From Leptospira noumeaensis (lineage in GTDB: Bacteria; Spirochaetota; Leptospiria; Leptospirales; Leptospiraceae), in NCBI RefSeq assembly GCF_004770765.1, contig NZ_RQFK01000026.1, positions 682,001 through 746,000 on the forward strand: a stretch of DNA of 64,000 nucleotides, written 5' to 3'. Numbering within the stretch: position 1 is the first letter of the stretch; each line of letters begins with the position of its first letter. Positions 28,257-37,109 of this stretch are shown here, piece after piece. The position numbers were made by a program, and so were the translations under genes. Below the pieces are notes generated by a model, which saw only the letters and a program-made list of their open reading frames with translations, was not told the DNA's origin and ran no database searches.

Positions 28257-29639
28257 ATGACCCAAACACTTCCGAAAATTAAGATCCCCAAAAAACCAAA
28301 TTATACTTCCTTGTCGTTGCCGGAAGGAATCGAGTTTTGGGAACTCTTCCGGGTCATTGAGGCTAAATATGAGAATTGTTTCCTCCTCGAATCGGCTGGA
28401 GACAATCAATACGATTCCCGTTATTCCGTTATGGGATTCGACCCATCCCATCTCCTCGTGGGTGAGACGGGAGTTTTAGAAATTGATGGAAAAAAATATT
28501 CTGTCGAAAATCCATATTTTGCTCTTCGCGAGTTAGTAGATTACAATTCGCTAAGCATCAGTTATGCGGGTGGATTTGTTGGGTATTTGGGTTATCAAAG
28601 TATGCAATTCTTTGAACCAAAATTGAAACTCGAACCGCATCCTGATTTTCCAGCAATGATCTTCGGGCTGTATTTAGATGGGCTTATTTACGATAAATTT
28701 ACAGGTGAACTAATCTATTTTGATAACGGAACGAACCGAATCGAAGAAGTGAACCAAATCCTAAACCTTGCAGTAAACCAAAAATCTCGAAAACCAAAAG
28801 CAAAGGTTTCTCTTTTACAGGCAGGTCTATCCAAAGAAGTTCACAAACAAATGGTGGAGGAAGCTTTAGAAGAAGTAAAAGCGGGTAACACCTTCCAATG
28901 CCAAATTGGATTTGAAGAAATTTACACAGTGGATGGAAATCCATTAGCTATCTATGAAACACTTCGTGAAATCAATCCCTCTCCGCATATGTATTATGTA
29001 AAATTTGGAACTCGTGCCATTTTGGGTGCCAGTCCAGAATTACTCTTTCGTTTGCGGCAAGGGGAAATGGAATCCTTTCCTTTGGCCGGAACCACCAAAC
29101 GTGGAGTTGATGCCAAAGAAGACACTCTCCTTGCCCGTAAACTTTTAACAGATCCAAAAGAAATTGCAGAACACAATATGTTAATTGATCTCCATCGCAA
29201 TGATGTGGGTCGGGTAGCAAAATTTGGAACCGTAAAGGTGCGTAGACGTTTTGATATAAAAAGATTTTCTCATGTGCAACATATCTCCAGTGAAGTTGTG
29301 GGAATTCTATCATCCAAAGAAGATATGTTTTCGGGACTTGCCTCTTCGTTTCCAGCGGGAACACTTTCTGGGGCTCCTAAAATTGAATCGATGAAAATCA
29401 TTGAACGAATTGAAAAATCTCCACGTGGTCCCTATGGCGGTGCCGTTGGAAGTTTTGGATTAAATGGAGATTGTACCTTTGCCATTCCCATCCGTAGTTT
29501 TTTTGTAAATGGAAACAAAGGATTTGTCCGTGCCTCTGGAGGGATCGTTTTTGATTCCAAACCAGAAGATGAATACCAAGAAATCATTAATAAAATGGCT
29601 TCGGTTCGCAAAGCTTTAGATTTACACAAAGCTTCCTAG
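28257..29639 (+). CDS. trpE: Anthranilate synthase component I
   Basis: TrpE makes anthranilate from chorismate, the first step of tryptophan synthesis, using ammonia from TrpG. The 460-residue protein has the tryptophan-sensing LLES motif (CFLLESAGDNQ), INPSPHMYYVKFG, the chorismate-binding segment LLTDPKEIAEHNMLIDLHRNDVGRV, and FPAGTLSGAPKIESMKII. The ATG at 28257 is used; an upstream TTG would give a short extension with no support. It is followed by a trpG-like gene after 66 bp. PabB is the alternative, but the LLES motif and the paired GATase favour TrpE. Confidence 0.85.
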   Translation: MTQTLPKIKIPKKPNYTSLSLPEGIEFWELFRVIEAKYENCFLLESAGDNQYDSRYSVMGFDPSHLLVGETGVLEIDGKKYSVENPYFALRELVDYNSLSISYAGGFVGYLGYQSMQFFEPKLKLEPHPDFPAMIFGLYLDGLIYDKFTGELIYFDNGTNRIEEVNQILNLAVNQKSRKPKAKVSLLQAGLSKEVHKQMVEEALEEVKAGNTFQCQIGFEEIYTVDGNPLAIYETLREINPSPHMYYVKFGTRAILGASPELLFRLRQGEMESFPLAGTTKRGVDAKEDTLLARKLLTDPKEIAEHNMLIDLHRNDVGRVAKFGTVKVRRRFDIKRFSHVQHISSEVVGILSSKEDMFSGLASSFPAGTLSGAPKIESMKIIERIEKSPRGPYGGAVGSFGLNGDCTFAIPIRSFFVNGNKGFVRASGGIVFDSKPEDEYQEIINKMASVRKALDLHKAS

Positions 29640-29705
29640 TCAGTAGCGATTAAAAATGCTAAACGACGTAACTTAAAAAAATACCATAGTAATGGAGAAA
29701 CCAAA

Positions 29706-30314
29706 ATGAAAGTTCTCATCTTAGACAATTACGATTCATTTACATTCAATCTTTACCAAATTGTTGGAGAAATTTTAGAAGAAAGGGAAGAACTCTTTCA
29801 ACTGGATGTGATTCGAAATGATGAAAAATCCTTTGAAGTCATCAAATCAGCTAACTACGATAAGATTATTATTTCCCCTGGTCCCGGCCATCCTGCAGAT
29901 CCTGCTTATTTTGGGGTGAGTGCAGATATTTTAAAAGAGCTTGGAAAAACAACACCGGTACTTGGGATTTGCCTTGGGATGCAAGGAATGGCCACTGTGT
30001 TTGGTGGCGAAGTTGTAAGGGCTAATGTAGCCATGCATGGAAAACTTTCACCGATTGAACACGATGGAAAAGGTGTTTTTTCCGGCCTTACACAAGGGAT
30101 AGAAATTATGCGTTATCACTCATTGGTTGCAAAAGAAACTTCTCTCCCAAAAGATTTGGAAATTACAGCACGAGTTTCTGCCGGAGAAGGGAAGGGGGAG
30201 ATCATGGGTCTTCGTCACAAATCTTTAAAGATTGAAGGAGTTCAGTTCCATCCGGAATCTTTTGGATCGGAAGAGGGAAAGGATCTACTTAGAAACTTTA
30301 TCAATTCGAAATAG
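29706..30314 (+). CDS. trpG: Anthranilate synthase component II (glutamine amidotransferase)
   Basis: This class I glutamine amidotransferase releases ammonia for TrpE. The 202-residue protein has LILDNYDSFTFNLYQ, the nucleophile in GICLGMQGM, and the His/Glu pair in VQFHPES. All three catalytic residues are present. The ATG follows a GGAGAAA ribosome site, 66 bp after trpE. It could also serve a PabB. A second GATase of the same family is encoded at 55707. Confidence 0.87.
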   Translation: MKVLILDNYDSFTFNLYQIVGEILEEREELFQLDVIRNDEKSFEVIKSANYDKIIISPGPGHPADPAYFGVSADILKELGKTTPVLGICLGMQGMATVFGGEVVRANVAMHGKLSPIEHDGKGVFSGLTQGIEIMRYHSLVAKETSLPKDLEITARVSAGEGKGEIMGLRHKSLKIEGVQFHPESFGSEEGKDLLRNFINSK

Positions 30315-30387
30315 TCCGTTCGTATTTCCGTCTGGCTATAATTTAAATTCTAGAAGTGCGCCTTAGCTTTAGTTTTTTAGTTTCGTT

Positions 30388-31611
30388 TTACTTTAAATCC
30401 TTTAACATCGCATCTTCCCAGGCTGCAAAAAAATCAAAGTCATTGCTGGCTTTTTGAGAGTCATCACCACCAAATAGAGAAAAACGTTTTCGTTTGGTTT
30501 CGTTGTATGTGGTGATTGTATTGATTTGACCTCGTTCCGTTTTTTTGAAAGTCACGTGAAGTTGTGATCCTCCGCGCCCTTGCGTTCCTTGGATGAGTAA
30601 GGTAAAAAACTCGCTAAAGTATTCATCCATATTTCCAGGGATAAAGAAGTTTACAAAACCTTGCGGAATGACATAGAAAAAATTTCCATTAATTTCCTTT
30701 TTGCCAATCCGTACAAATTGTCCGTCAAGTGTATCTGTTTGTTTATCAAAGGTAGTTTTCAATTTATATTCTAAATTTTGAATTTTTACAGTGATTCCAA
30801 AAGATTTAATTTCGATATCTCCTAAAAAACGAATTTCCTTTGGTGATTGGAAATAATCTAACGGCGGATTCACGGGGAAATGAAATTGGATCGTTTTTCC
30901 TTGGTTGGTGATTTTTAATTTATGAGTTGGATTGAATTTGTCCCAGATTTCAAGGTTGAGTTTGGTTTTTTCCAAACGGGAACCGGTGCGTTGGTAAAAA
31001 CCGGGGAATTTGGCTTTTGTTTCATCATTGATTGTGAATTCTAAGGTATGCCATTCTGCATTTTCTGTGATATGGCATTGCATAGCGCTGCAAAGAAATT
31101 TTAAGTTTTGAGATGATGTTTTTAAGGATTGATAAGCGTTGTGATCATTCACTGCTAAAACAAAATCATGGAACCACTTAAAAAAATCTCTTGGTTGGTA
31201 ACCGCTTAGTTTATGAACAATTTTCCTTTCCACAGCATAAATTTCTCGGTCTTCCCAAAGTTTTGGAGTGAATGTGACTTTTGCCGAATAATCATATTTA
31301 GGTGGTTCTGGTTCATTCCAATGCAAATTCCAGTTTTGTTGGTTGTCTAATGTTCCGTGGAGAGAAAGGAAAGGGTATCCTTCCGGTGTTTTCAGTAATT
31401 GGGATTCGTTTTCTTCGCTGAGACTACCGGCCAAAGCTGAAAAATAAACTTCGTTTTTTGAAGTCGATTTGATGGAACGTTGTAAATAGTCGTATCCTTT
31501 CCAGAATTGATAGTGGTTTTCATTTTTTTGAAAACAATTAGAAACACTAACAAACAATAATGTACAAATGAAATAAGTTTCTAATTTATATCTCTTTTTT
31601 AAGAATGCCAT
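30388..31611 (-). CDS. Predicted lipoprotein, unknown function
   Basis: From ATG 31611 the protein is 407 residues with a basic N-terminus, a hydrophobic core and lipobox VSNC (Cys26). The mature part is rich in beta-type and Lys/Thr segments (KLKITNQGKTIQFHFP, LGDIEIKSFGITVKIQNLEYKLKTTF) without recognised motifs, which suggests a large beta-sheet domain exported to the envelope. A start at 31635 is possible but would deepen the overlap with the upstream thioredoxin-like gene, whose end at 31586 it already overlaps by 26 nt. Translational coupling with that gene is likely. Confidence 0.75.
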   Translation of the reverse strand: MAFLKKRYKLETYFICTLLFVSVSNCFQKNENHYQFWKGYDYLQRSIKSTSKNEVYFSALAGSLSEENESQLLKTPEGYPFLSLHGTLDNQQNWNLHWNEPEPPKYDYSAKVTFTPKLWEDREIYAVERKIVHKLSGYQPRDFFKWFHDFVLAVNDHNAYQSLKTSSQNLKFLCSAMQCHITENAEWHTLEFTINDETKAKFPGFYQRTGSRLEKTKLNLEIWDKFNPTHKLKITNQGKTIQFHFPVNPPLDYFQSPKEIRFLGDIEIKSFGITVKIQNLEYKLKTTFDKQTDTLDGQFVRIGKKEINGNFFYVIPQGFVNFFIPGNMDEYFSEFFTLLIQGTQGRGGSQLHVTFKKTERGQINTITTYNETKRKRFSLFGGDDSQKASNDFDFFAAWEDAMLKDLK

Positions 31612-32101
31612 ATACTTCTTGGATGAGAGCCTCATCCATTTCTTCCTGATAGGATGATGAAATCAATTTGCCTGCTTTATTATAAATTCGTAAATAGGAT
31701 TCGCCTTTTGTTAGACCAATCGCGAGATGACCTTTGCGATCCAAAAGAATACTTTCAAACTGTTTTGTTTTAGATTCTTCTAAATAATCTTCCACAACTT
31801 TGTTTGTTTCTTGGAAGTCCAAATAAAGTAGGAAGTGCACTTTGGAACTATCTTTCCAAAGTAGATTTTGCATTTTCCAATAGAGTTTTCGTCCCTGTTT
31901 ACGGCAAATTTCCAAATCTCGGAGGAAACATCCCATAAGGACAACAGGTTTTCCTTTTATGGTACCATCAGAATACGATTGCCCATATTGATCCTTCATT
32001 TGAAATTGTGGCATGGGTTGCGTTTTCCATTCTTCACCAGATACCAAAAATACTGCTAAAAGAAATATTACAAAACGTGACACAGTTTTTAGCCTATTCA
32101 T
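31586..32101 (-). CDS. Exported thioredoxin-fold protein (redoxin-like)
   Basis: From ATG 32101 this 171-residue protein has a signal peptide (RLKTVSRFVIFLLAVFLVSG) and then a peroxiredoxin/thioredoxin-like start, MPQFQMKDQYGQSYSDGTIKGKPVVLMGCF. The CxxC pair of true thioredoxins is absent: cysteines lie in VLMGCFLRDLEIC, ten residues apart. The later part (HFLLYLDFQETNK, ESILLDRKGHLAIG) fits the fold. Its start lies across from the plus-strand lipoprotein gene. A longer reading frame upstream would add about 60 unlikely residues. Confidence 0.75.
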   Translation of the reverse strand: MNRLKTVSRFVIFLLAVFLVSGEEWKTQPMPQFQMKDQYGQSYSDGTIKGKPVVLMGCFLRDLEICRKQGRKLYWKMQNLLWKDSSKVHFLLYLDFQETNKVVEDYLEESKTKQFESILLDRKGHLAIGLTKGESYLRIYNKAGKLISSSYQEEMDEALIQEVYGILKKEI

Positions 32102-32927
32102 AAATTCATTAACGGCAAGTTCAAAAATTTTCTTCGTTTTGATTCTCGTTTTTTTTACCTCTGCCTGTTCCAGTTTGACAAGAAAAATCAAACTAGTTGA
32201 TTCATCTGCTTCTTTGGCTTTCTTTGAAGTGGAGGAAGAGGAATGGAAAACCATTTTCCCGAGAGAAATTTCTAAACTCACCATCAACAATAAAAATTTT
32301 GTTCAGCTAACCAATGTTTTGAAAACCATCCAATACAAACGAGGAGTTCTTGCTTATGAAGATTGGGAAGTTTTGGTTCCCGATGCATACCTTTCTGAAA
32401 TACAAAAGTTCTCTGAAAAGATAATAACAAATCAAGAACCAAAAGTGTATCTATGTATTTTCAAGGTAGACGATATCCTTTCACCGAATGTAAAAATTTT
32501 AAAAACAAGTTTTTATATATTAAGTACAGATGAAGGGCTGGTAATACTATTTCATGAAATGAATACAAACATCAGCTTTCAAACTCAGTATTCGTTTGAA
32601 GATTGGGTGATTTTTCATCCTTCAGAAATCAGACCAATTTATAGACCAGAACTTTGGTTGCGAGACAAACAGAATACAAGTATGTATAAAGATAAGGCTG
32701 CCGTTAAAAATGCAATTTATGGAAATGTAGTTGTTTTTAATATTCCAGAACTTCTTTCAAATCCTCCGTTATTTCGTTATCCCAAAGAAGATGAAATAGT
32801 TGTCCCCACAGAACAATGGAAATCAGTTCCTGAAAAATTGAAAGCCCTAGAGGAAATGAGAAAAAATAAACTCATCACGGATGAAGAATACAACTTAAAG
32901 AAAAAAGAGTTACTGAAAGAATTTTAA
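32013..32927 (+). CDS. Predicted lipoprotein with C-terminal SHOCT-like domain
   Basis: The C-terminus (LKALEEMRKNKLITDEEY) matches the short SHOCT domain that ends many membrane-linked proteins. A lipobox FTSAC (Cys52 from the first ATG) follows a hydrophobic stretch. The only ATG before it, at 32013, would put 35 extra residues ahead of the signal core and overlaps the minus-strand redoxin start by 89 bp. A non-AUG start such as ATA at 32100 would give a normal signal peptide. The start is therefore uncertain while the gene is well supported. It converges on cysE with a 4-nt overlap. Confidence 0.72.
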   Translation: MGCVFHSSPDTKNTAKRNITKRDTVFSLFINSLTASSKIFFVLILVFFTSACSSLTRKIKLVDSSASLAFFEVEEEEWKTIFPREISKLTINNKNFVQLTNVLKTIQYKRGVLAYEDWEVLVPDAYLSEIQKFSEKIITNQEPKVYLCIFKVDDILSPNVKILKTSFYILSTDEGLVILFHEMNTNISFQTQYSFEDWVIFHPSEIRPIYRPELWLRDKQNTSMYKDKAAVKNAIYGNVVVFNIPELLSNPPLFRYPKEDEIVVPTEQWKSVPEKLKALEEMRKNKLITDEEYNLKKKELLKEF

Positions 32928-33640
32928 ATCCCATCTCCATGGATGAATTCTTGGATGAACCGATCGTCCTCTGGAGCATCTGTTGAAGATTTTTCTAATA
33001 GTTGTTGTTTCTCATATAGTTTGTTGATGAGTTGTTGTTGGGTTTCTACCTTCTCTAATAATACTGAAAAAACTTTGGCTATCGGATCTGGCATTTGATT
33101 GTGTTCTAACATTTGTTCTACGCTATCGGAAGCAGGGTCTCCAGCTTTAACAACCTTACCTGGAATTCCGACCACAGTTGAACCTGCTGGAACGTTTCGC
33201 ATAACAACAGATCCAGCACCAACACGAACATGATCTTCTATCGTAATGTTTCCTAAAACTTTGGCCCCGGCACCGATCACAACATTTTTTCCAATGGTCG
33301 GATGGCGTTTGCCAGATTCTTTTCCTGTTCCGCCAAGAGTCACTCCTTGGAAGATGAGAGAGCCAGAACCGATAATGGCAGTTTCTCCAATCACAACTCC
33401 TGAGCCGTGGTCGATAAAAACACCAGGGGCAATTTTGGCTCCTGGATGGATGTCAATTCCCGTTAAAAACCGGCTAATGTAATTCACAAGTCGAGGGATG
33501 ATTGGCAATCGAAGTTTATAAAGTAAATGTGCGAATTTATGTAGCCATAGGGCATGTAATCCCGGGTAACAAAGGACAATTTCCAAATACGATTTGGCAG
33601 CCGGGTCAAACTTTTTGATGATTCTTATATTTTCAAACAT
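32924..33640 (-). CDS. cysE: Serine O-acetyltransferase
   Basis: CysE acetylates serine, the first step of cysteine synthesis. The 238-residue protein has an alpha-helical N-terminus and a left-handed beta-helix: IDIHPGAKIAPGVFIDHGSGVVIGETAIIG, VTLGGTGKESGKRHPTIGKNVVIGAGAKVLGNI, then VRVGAGSVVMRNVPAGSTVVGIPGKVV. The catalytic DH dyad lies in IDHGSG. It is of the short epsC-like type. A C-terminal tail rich in Gln and acidic residues follows. A nearby cysteine synthase is not seen. Confidence 0.94.
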   Translation of the reverse strand: MFENIRIIKKFDPAAKSYLEIVLCYPGLHALWLHKFAHLLYKLRLPIIPRLVNYISRFLTGIDIHPGAKIAPGVFIDHGSGVVIGETAIIGSGSLIFQGVTLGGTGKESGKRHPTIGKNVVIGAGAKVLGNITIEDHVRVGAGSVVMRNVPAGSTVVGIPGKVVKAGDPASDSVEQMLEHNQMPDPIAKVFSVLLEKVETQQQLINKLYEKQQLLEKSSTDAPEDDRFIQEFIHGDGI

Positions 33641-34003
33641 TGATTAGTTGGTTTTATCTTTAATGATTAGACGAATTAACTATTCCCGGCGTAAGGAAAG
33701 ATGTAAAGGGAAATGAGATAATAAGTCTGTACAAAAAATCCACTTGTTCAATGGATTCTGAAGACCTTTCCAAAGGAAGAAAATTTTTGGTATCAAATGT
33801 TCGTAGAATCCTAGTCATCCAACCCAAATGGATCGGAAATGACACAGATTTTCCAAAGGAATTTGGAAAAGATGAGGTAATCTGAATGAGGTTCAGATCG
33901 TATGCTGAATCAATTTTCCTATCGTTATTTTACTTTCTAATTGCTTCTATAGTTAGGTTCCATAACCTTTCGAGTAGAAATTAATTTCTAGGTTGTTCCG
34001 ACT
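33641..34003. other. 363-bp intergenic region with repeats, no convincing gene
   Basis: This gap lies between the divergent cysE and S2P genes. The 12-mer TTTCCAAAGGAA occurs at 33767-33778 and again at 33850-33861. The second copy lies in a perfect 9-bp inverted repeat, TTTTCCAAA/TTTGGAAAA (33849-33870). A 44-codon plus-strand frame (33751-33885) exists but has no ribosome site and no clear family. No promoter with good match was seen. It may hold divergent promoters and operators. Confidence 0.55.
33849..33870. repeat. Perfect 9-bp inverted repeat
   Basis: TTTTCCAAA and TTTGGAAAA are separated by GGAA in the cysE/S2P gap. This could be an operator or RNA hairpin; there is no T-run to make it a terminator. 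Confidence 0.6.
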
Positions 34004-34933
34004 TTGGAATCAAAAAAAACAATACACATAATTTTATTCCTACTTACGTTTTTCACCTTAACATATTCAGATATATTTTTAAATCCTCAAGTCCCACAAA
34101 CATTAGAGAATTATAAACTTATTTTTTTTGAGAATTGGCCTTATTCGGTCTCCTTGTTGTTCATACTCGTTGCACATGAAATGGGACATTATTTACCAGC
34201 AAGATATTACGGAGTCAAAGCTACTTGGCCTTTCTTCATTCCATTACCTGTCGGGCCAATAGGAACCATGGGTGCGGTCATTCACATCAATCAACAGATT
34301 CCTGATAAAAAAGTGTTATTTGATATTGGCATTGGAGGGCCAACTGCCAGTTTGGTACTTTCCATTATTGCTTGGTTAGTGGGGATTAGCTTCTCCAAAG
34401 TCATTATGATTCCACCAGACTTTGATAGATCAGGATTTTTATTTTTTGGAGACAGTCTTTTCACTTATTTAACAAGCCAATGGATTCTTGGCCCAATTGA
34501 TTTTTCAACTATGGACATCCAGGCGCATCCGTTAGCCAAAGCGGGATGGGTCGGACTACTCATTACTGCGGTGAATTTATTGCCTTTTGGTCAATTGGAT
34601 GGTGGTCATGTCATCTATTCTATGTTTGGTGAAAGTTATCGAAAATGGATCCGCAGTTTGTTTGTCTTGTTTTTGATTTTTGCATTACTTCATTTTACAT
34701 GGTTACTTTGGAGTTTTTTCATTTATTTTGTAATAAAAATTGAACATCCATTCATAAAAGATTCTGCATTGGGGATTGGAAAGTTCAGATTTTATTTTGG
34801 GTTTTTTATGTTAGTAACATTACTAATCATTTTTGTTCCGAAACCTATTATCTTGGGATCGAAATTTGATGATTCTTCTTTACTAACTGATATTTTTCGT
34901 CTGATAACAGATAACATTGGGTTGGAATTATGA
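34004..34933 (+). CDS. Site-2-type intramembrane metalloprotease (M50 family)
   Basis: S2P proteases cleave membrane-spanning substrates. The 309-residue protein has zinc motif HEMGH at residues 58-62, the NLLPFGQLDGGH motif with Asp199, and at least six hydrophobic membrane segments. No PDZ domain is present, so it differs from RseP. The start is TTG at 34004 with CTAGG about 14 nt upstream. Its stop overlaps the next gene by 4 nt (ATGA), which places it at the head of a three-gene operon. The substrate is unknown. Exported proteins encoded downstream are candidate partners. Confidence 0.88.
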   Translation: MESKKTIHIILFLLTFFTLTYSDIFLNPQVPQTLENYKLIFFENWPYSVSLLFILVAHEMGHYLPARYYGVKATWPFFIPLPVGPIGTMGAVIHINQQIPDKKVLFDIGIGGPTASLVLSIIAWLVGISFSKVIMIPPDFDRSGFLFFGDSLFTYLTSQWILGPIDFSTMDIQAHPLAKAGWVGLLITAVNLLPFGQLDGGHVIYSMFGESYRKWIRSLFVLFLIFALLHFTWLLWSFFIYFVIKIEHPFIKDSALGIGKFRFYFGFFMLVTLLIIFVPKPIILGSKFDDSSLLTDIFRLITDNIGLEL

Positions 34934-36327
34934 TTCGTTTTTTAATTTATTTAGTATTTTTTTCATGTACTCTATTTGCTCAAGAGAGCAAAGAATATAA
35001 ACTCACAGACAAAGCTTATGGTTTGGCATGGGACGGCGTGAATTTTTGGTACATAGATACTAATCGTCGAGCCATTATTAAAATTAATGAAATTGGGGAA
35101 CAAGAAATCTTTAACTTAGGTTTGGCGAATCTTCGGGGGATTAGTTTTGATTCAAGAGAAGGGAAACTGCTTGTAGTAGCTCCGAAACAAATATTAAAAT
35201 TGGATCCCAATTCCGGCGGTATCACTGACAAAATTCAAATCCCTCTTTCGAATGTGGCAGGGATCGCAAGTGTTGGAAATTATTATTATATTTTGGACTT
35301 GGATTCGGGAAAGGTGCAAATATATGACCAATCTTCTTCTCTTTTGATTGGTGGATTTTTTACTGATAGAACCCGCCCACGTGATATTTGTTATGGAAGA
35401 GATTCATTATGGATATCTGATTCAGCAGACAATAGTATCTATCGTTATGATACCAAATCAGGAAAAATTACAGGTTCGATCAAAACCAACCTTCGGTCTG
35501 TGCGTGGAGTTTTACTCAGTGGTTCCAAACTTTGGGTTGTGGATCGCGAAAATAAAGAAATCAAAAACATTCCCTTCATTGAAACAGAGAGGTTCATTGC
35601 ATCCGGTGAAGAAGAATACAATTTGGAAGTTTCTTTAAAATTCAAACTGGATTCAGTTTCTTTATCAAAGGCACAAATTGCTATCCTACACCCTCCTTCC
35701 AATGAACAACAGAGAATTCGGTCTGTGAAATTTTCTGACACAGCTTACCAACCTGCTTTCATCCAAAGAAATCGTGTGCATCTAAAGAAGCTGTCCATTG
35801 AAGATTTGCCTGGTGAACAAATTGTAAAATACAAGTTTTCTTCTAAAAATCAGTTCATTAAATATTACGTTACGGATGAATACTTAGATAAAGATTCCGT
35901 ATATCCAGGTGATGTAACATCTTATTACGAAAAAACAAACGAAGAATTAAAACTTTTACCTCGTGATTATTTAGATGCGATTTACCAAGCGCGTCAAACA
36001 AGCATCAGTATTAATGATTTTAAAGATAAAATGAAAGAAATTGGTGTTCCGATCCAACCCTTTCGGATGATTCGGTTTGAAAAAGGAAAAGCTAAATCCA
36101 TTCAAGATTCTTTATCCATTTTTCTTCTTAGTTATGGATGGATTCCCATTGCGGATTTAGGTCTGGGAAGTAATACGGACAAACGGTATTTTGAAAAAAA
36201 AGAGTCGGATTTAATTTTGTACCAAAGTTTGAATTTCAAATCTTCGGTTTCTCCAGTATACTTCCGTAAGGATGCTAATTCGGAATGGGAAAATTTGCCT
36301 GCGGAAATCACTTATAAAATTAAGTAA
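34930..36327 (+). CDS. Exported beta-propeller-like protein, unknown function
   Basis: The 465-residue protein has a signal peptide (FLIYLVFFSCTLFAQ) with cleavage likely after Ala. Residues about 25-220 contain repeated strands of the propeller type (AWDGVNFWYIDTNRRAIIKI, SREGKLLVVAPKQILKLD, SLWISDSADNSIYRYD, KLWVVDRENKEIKNI). The rest is unassigned, alpha/beta and rich in Ser and Lys. The start overlaps the S2P stop (ATGA) and its 3' end overlaps the next gene by 56 nt. Probably periplasmic, and either a substrate or a regulator of the protease; this is inference. Confidence 0.75.
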   Translation: MIRFLIYLVFFSCTLFAQESKEYKLTDKAYGLAWDGVNFWYIDTNRRAIIKINEIGEQEIFNLGLANLRGISFDSREGKLLVVAPKQILKLDPNSGGITDKIQIPLSNVAGIASVGNYYYILDLDSGKVQIYDQSSSLLIGGFFTDRTRPRDICYGRDSLWISDSADNSIYRYDTKSGKITGSIKTNLRSVRGVLLSGSKLWVVDRENKEIKNIPFIETERFIASGEEEYNLEVSLKFKLDSVSLSKAQIAILHPPSNEQQRIRSVKFSDTAYQPAFIQRNRVHLKKLSIEDLPGEQIVKYKFSSKNQFIKYYVTDEYLDKDSVYPGDVTSYYEKTNEELKLLPRDYLDAIYQARQTSISINDFKDKMKEIGVPIQPFRMIRFEKGKAKSIQDSLSIFLLSYGWIPIADLGLGSNTDKRYFEKKESDLILYQSLNFKSSVSPVYFRKDANSEWENLPAEITYKIK

Positions 36328-37102
36328 ACTTTCGTTTCTCTTTCTATTTTCATGTTCCCTTATCGGCCAAAAATTGGATTCGGTATTTGTAGACAAAAAA
36401 GTAGAGAGGGAAACAAAATTCAAAGAACTTGTTGCTTCCACTTGGATTCAATTTCCGAAACTGGGATTGTATTGTGAAAAGGAATTATCCTATCATAAGA
36501 TATTTTGTAAAATCCAAACAGTCCTAAGTTTTCGAAAACTTGCGGAATATTTAGACATTCAAATTTTTGAATCTGGTCCTCATACTAAATACTATCTTGA
36601 ACTAAACTCAACTGATGCATTTGGTCATTACAATCCTGAATTTCCTATTAAACTACGCGAATATCTGCTGCCTGCCAAAACAAATGGAACATTATTTACA
36701 TTAACTTTACCAATTTACGAAGGTTTGGTTCGAAACACAGCTCGTGAATTTTTTATTGTTTATCAGAAATTAGATTCCAACCCAAAATTTTTTAGAAAGG
36801 AAGCGGATCGGTATTTGATGTTAGTGGAGGAAAATCGTTTGGATCCGTATTATTTAAATCGGTTCATATTGTTTATGTATCCTGCATTTACGGACAATGA
36901 AGACCCTGAAGAATCATCCAGATTTGTTTATCGAAAAGGTGATGAAACTCTGGAAGCCCAAGTAGTAAAAGAATTAGTTGGCTTTTGGATTCGTAGAAAG
37001 GCGGATGGAACAGATACAGAATTTGTTTTGGGTTTGGTGGATTTATTAAAGTTATACGATCCGGAGTTTTATCAAAACCGAATCGTACCCTCTTCTAATT
37101 AA
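36272..37102 (+). CDS. Exported protein, unknown function
   Basis: The 276-residue protein begins with a basic, hydrophobic leader (KLSKLSFLFLFSCSLIGQ), a probable signal sequence, preceded by an odd stretch MLIRNGKICLRKS. The start ATG at 36272 lies inside the propeller gene (56-nt overlap), unusually deep, so a shorter start is possible but no better one is visible. The mature region shows paired Cys (LYCEKELSYHKIFCK) and a helical C-terminus. No family recognised. It ends 7 bp before the convergent aminotransferase gene. Confidence 0.68.
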   Translation: MLIRNGKICLRKSLIKLSKLSFLFLFSCSLIGQKLDSVFVDKKVERETKFKELVASTWIQFPKLGLYCEKELSYHKIFCKIQTVLSFRKLAEYLDIQIFESGPHTKYYLELNSTDAFGHYNPEFPIKLREYLLPAKTNGTLFTLTLPIYEGLVRNTAREFFIVYQKLDSNPKFFRKEADRYLMLVEENRLDPYYLNRFILFMYPAFTDNEDPEESSRFVYRKGDETLEAQVVKELVGFWIRRKADGTDTEFVLGLVDLLKLYDPEFYQNRIVPSSN

Positions 37103-37109
37103 CTTACCA

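Noticed and set aside
33660..33845. A 61-codon minus-strand frame in the same gap
   Set aside because: GTG start without ribosome site, low-complexity sequence, and no recognisable motif.
33751..33885. A 44-codon plus-strand frame whose segment RRILVIQPKWIGN resembles the start of a glycosyltransferase family 9 protein
   Set aside because: No ribosome site, no continuation of the family in any frame downstream, and the match is only about a dozen residues. Treated as part of the intergenic region.
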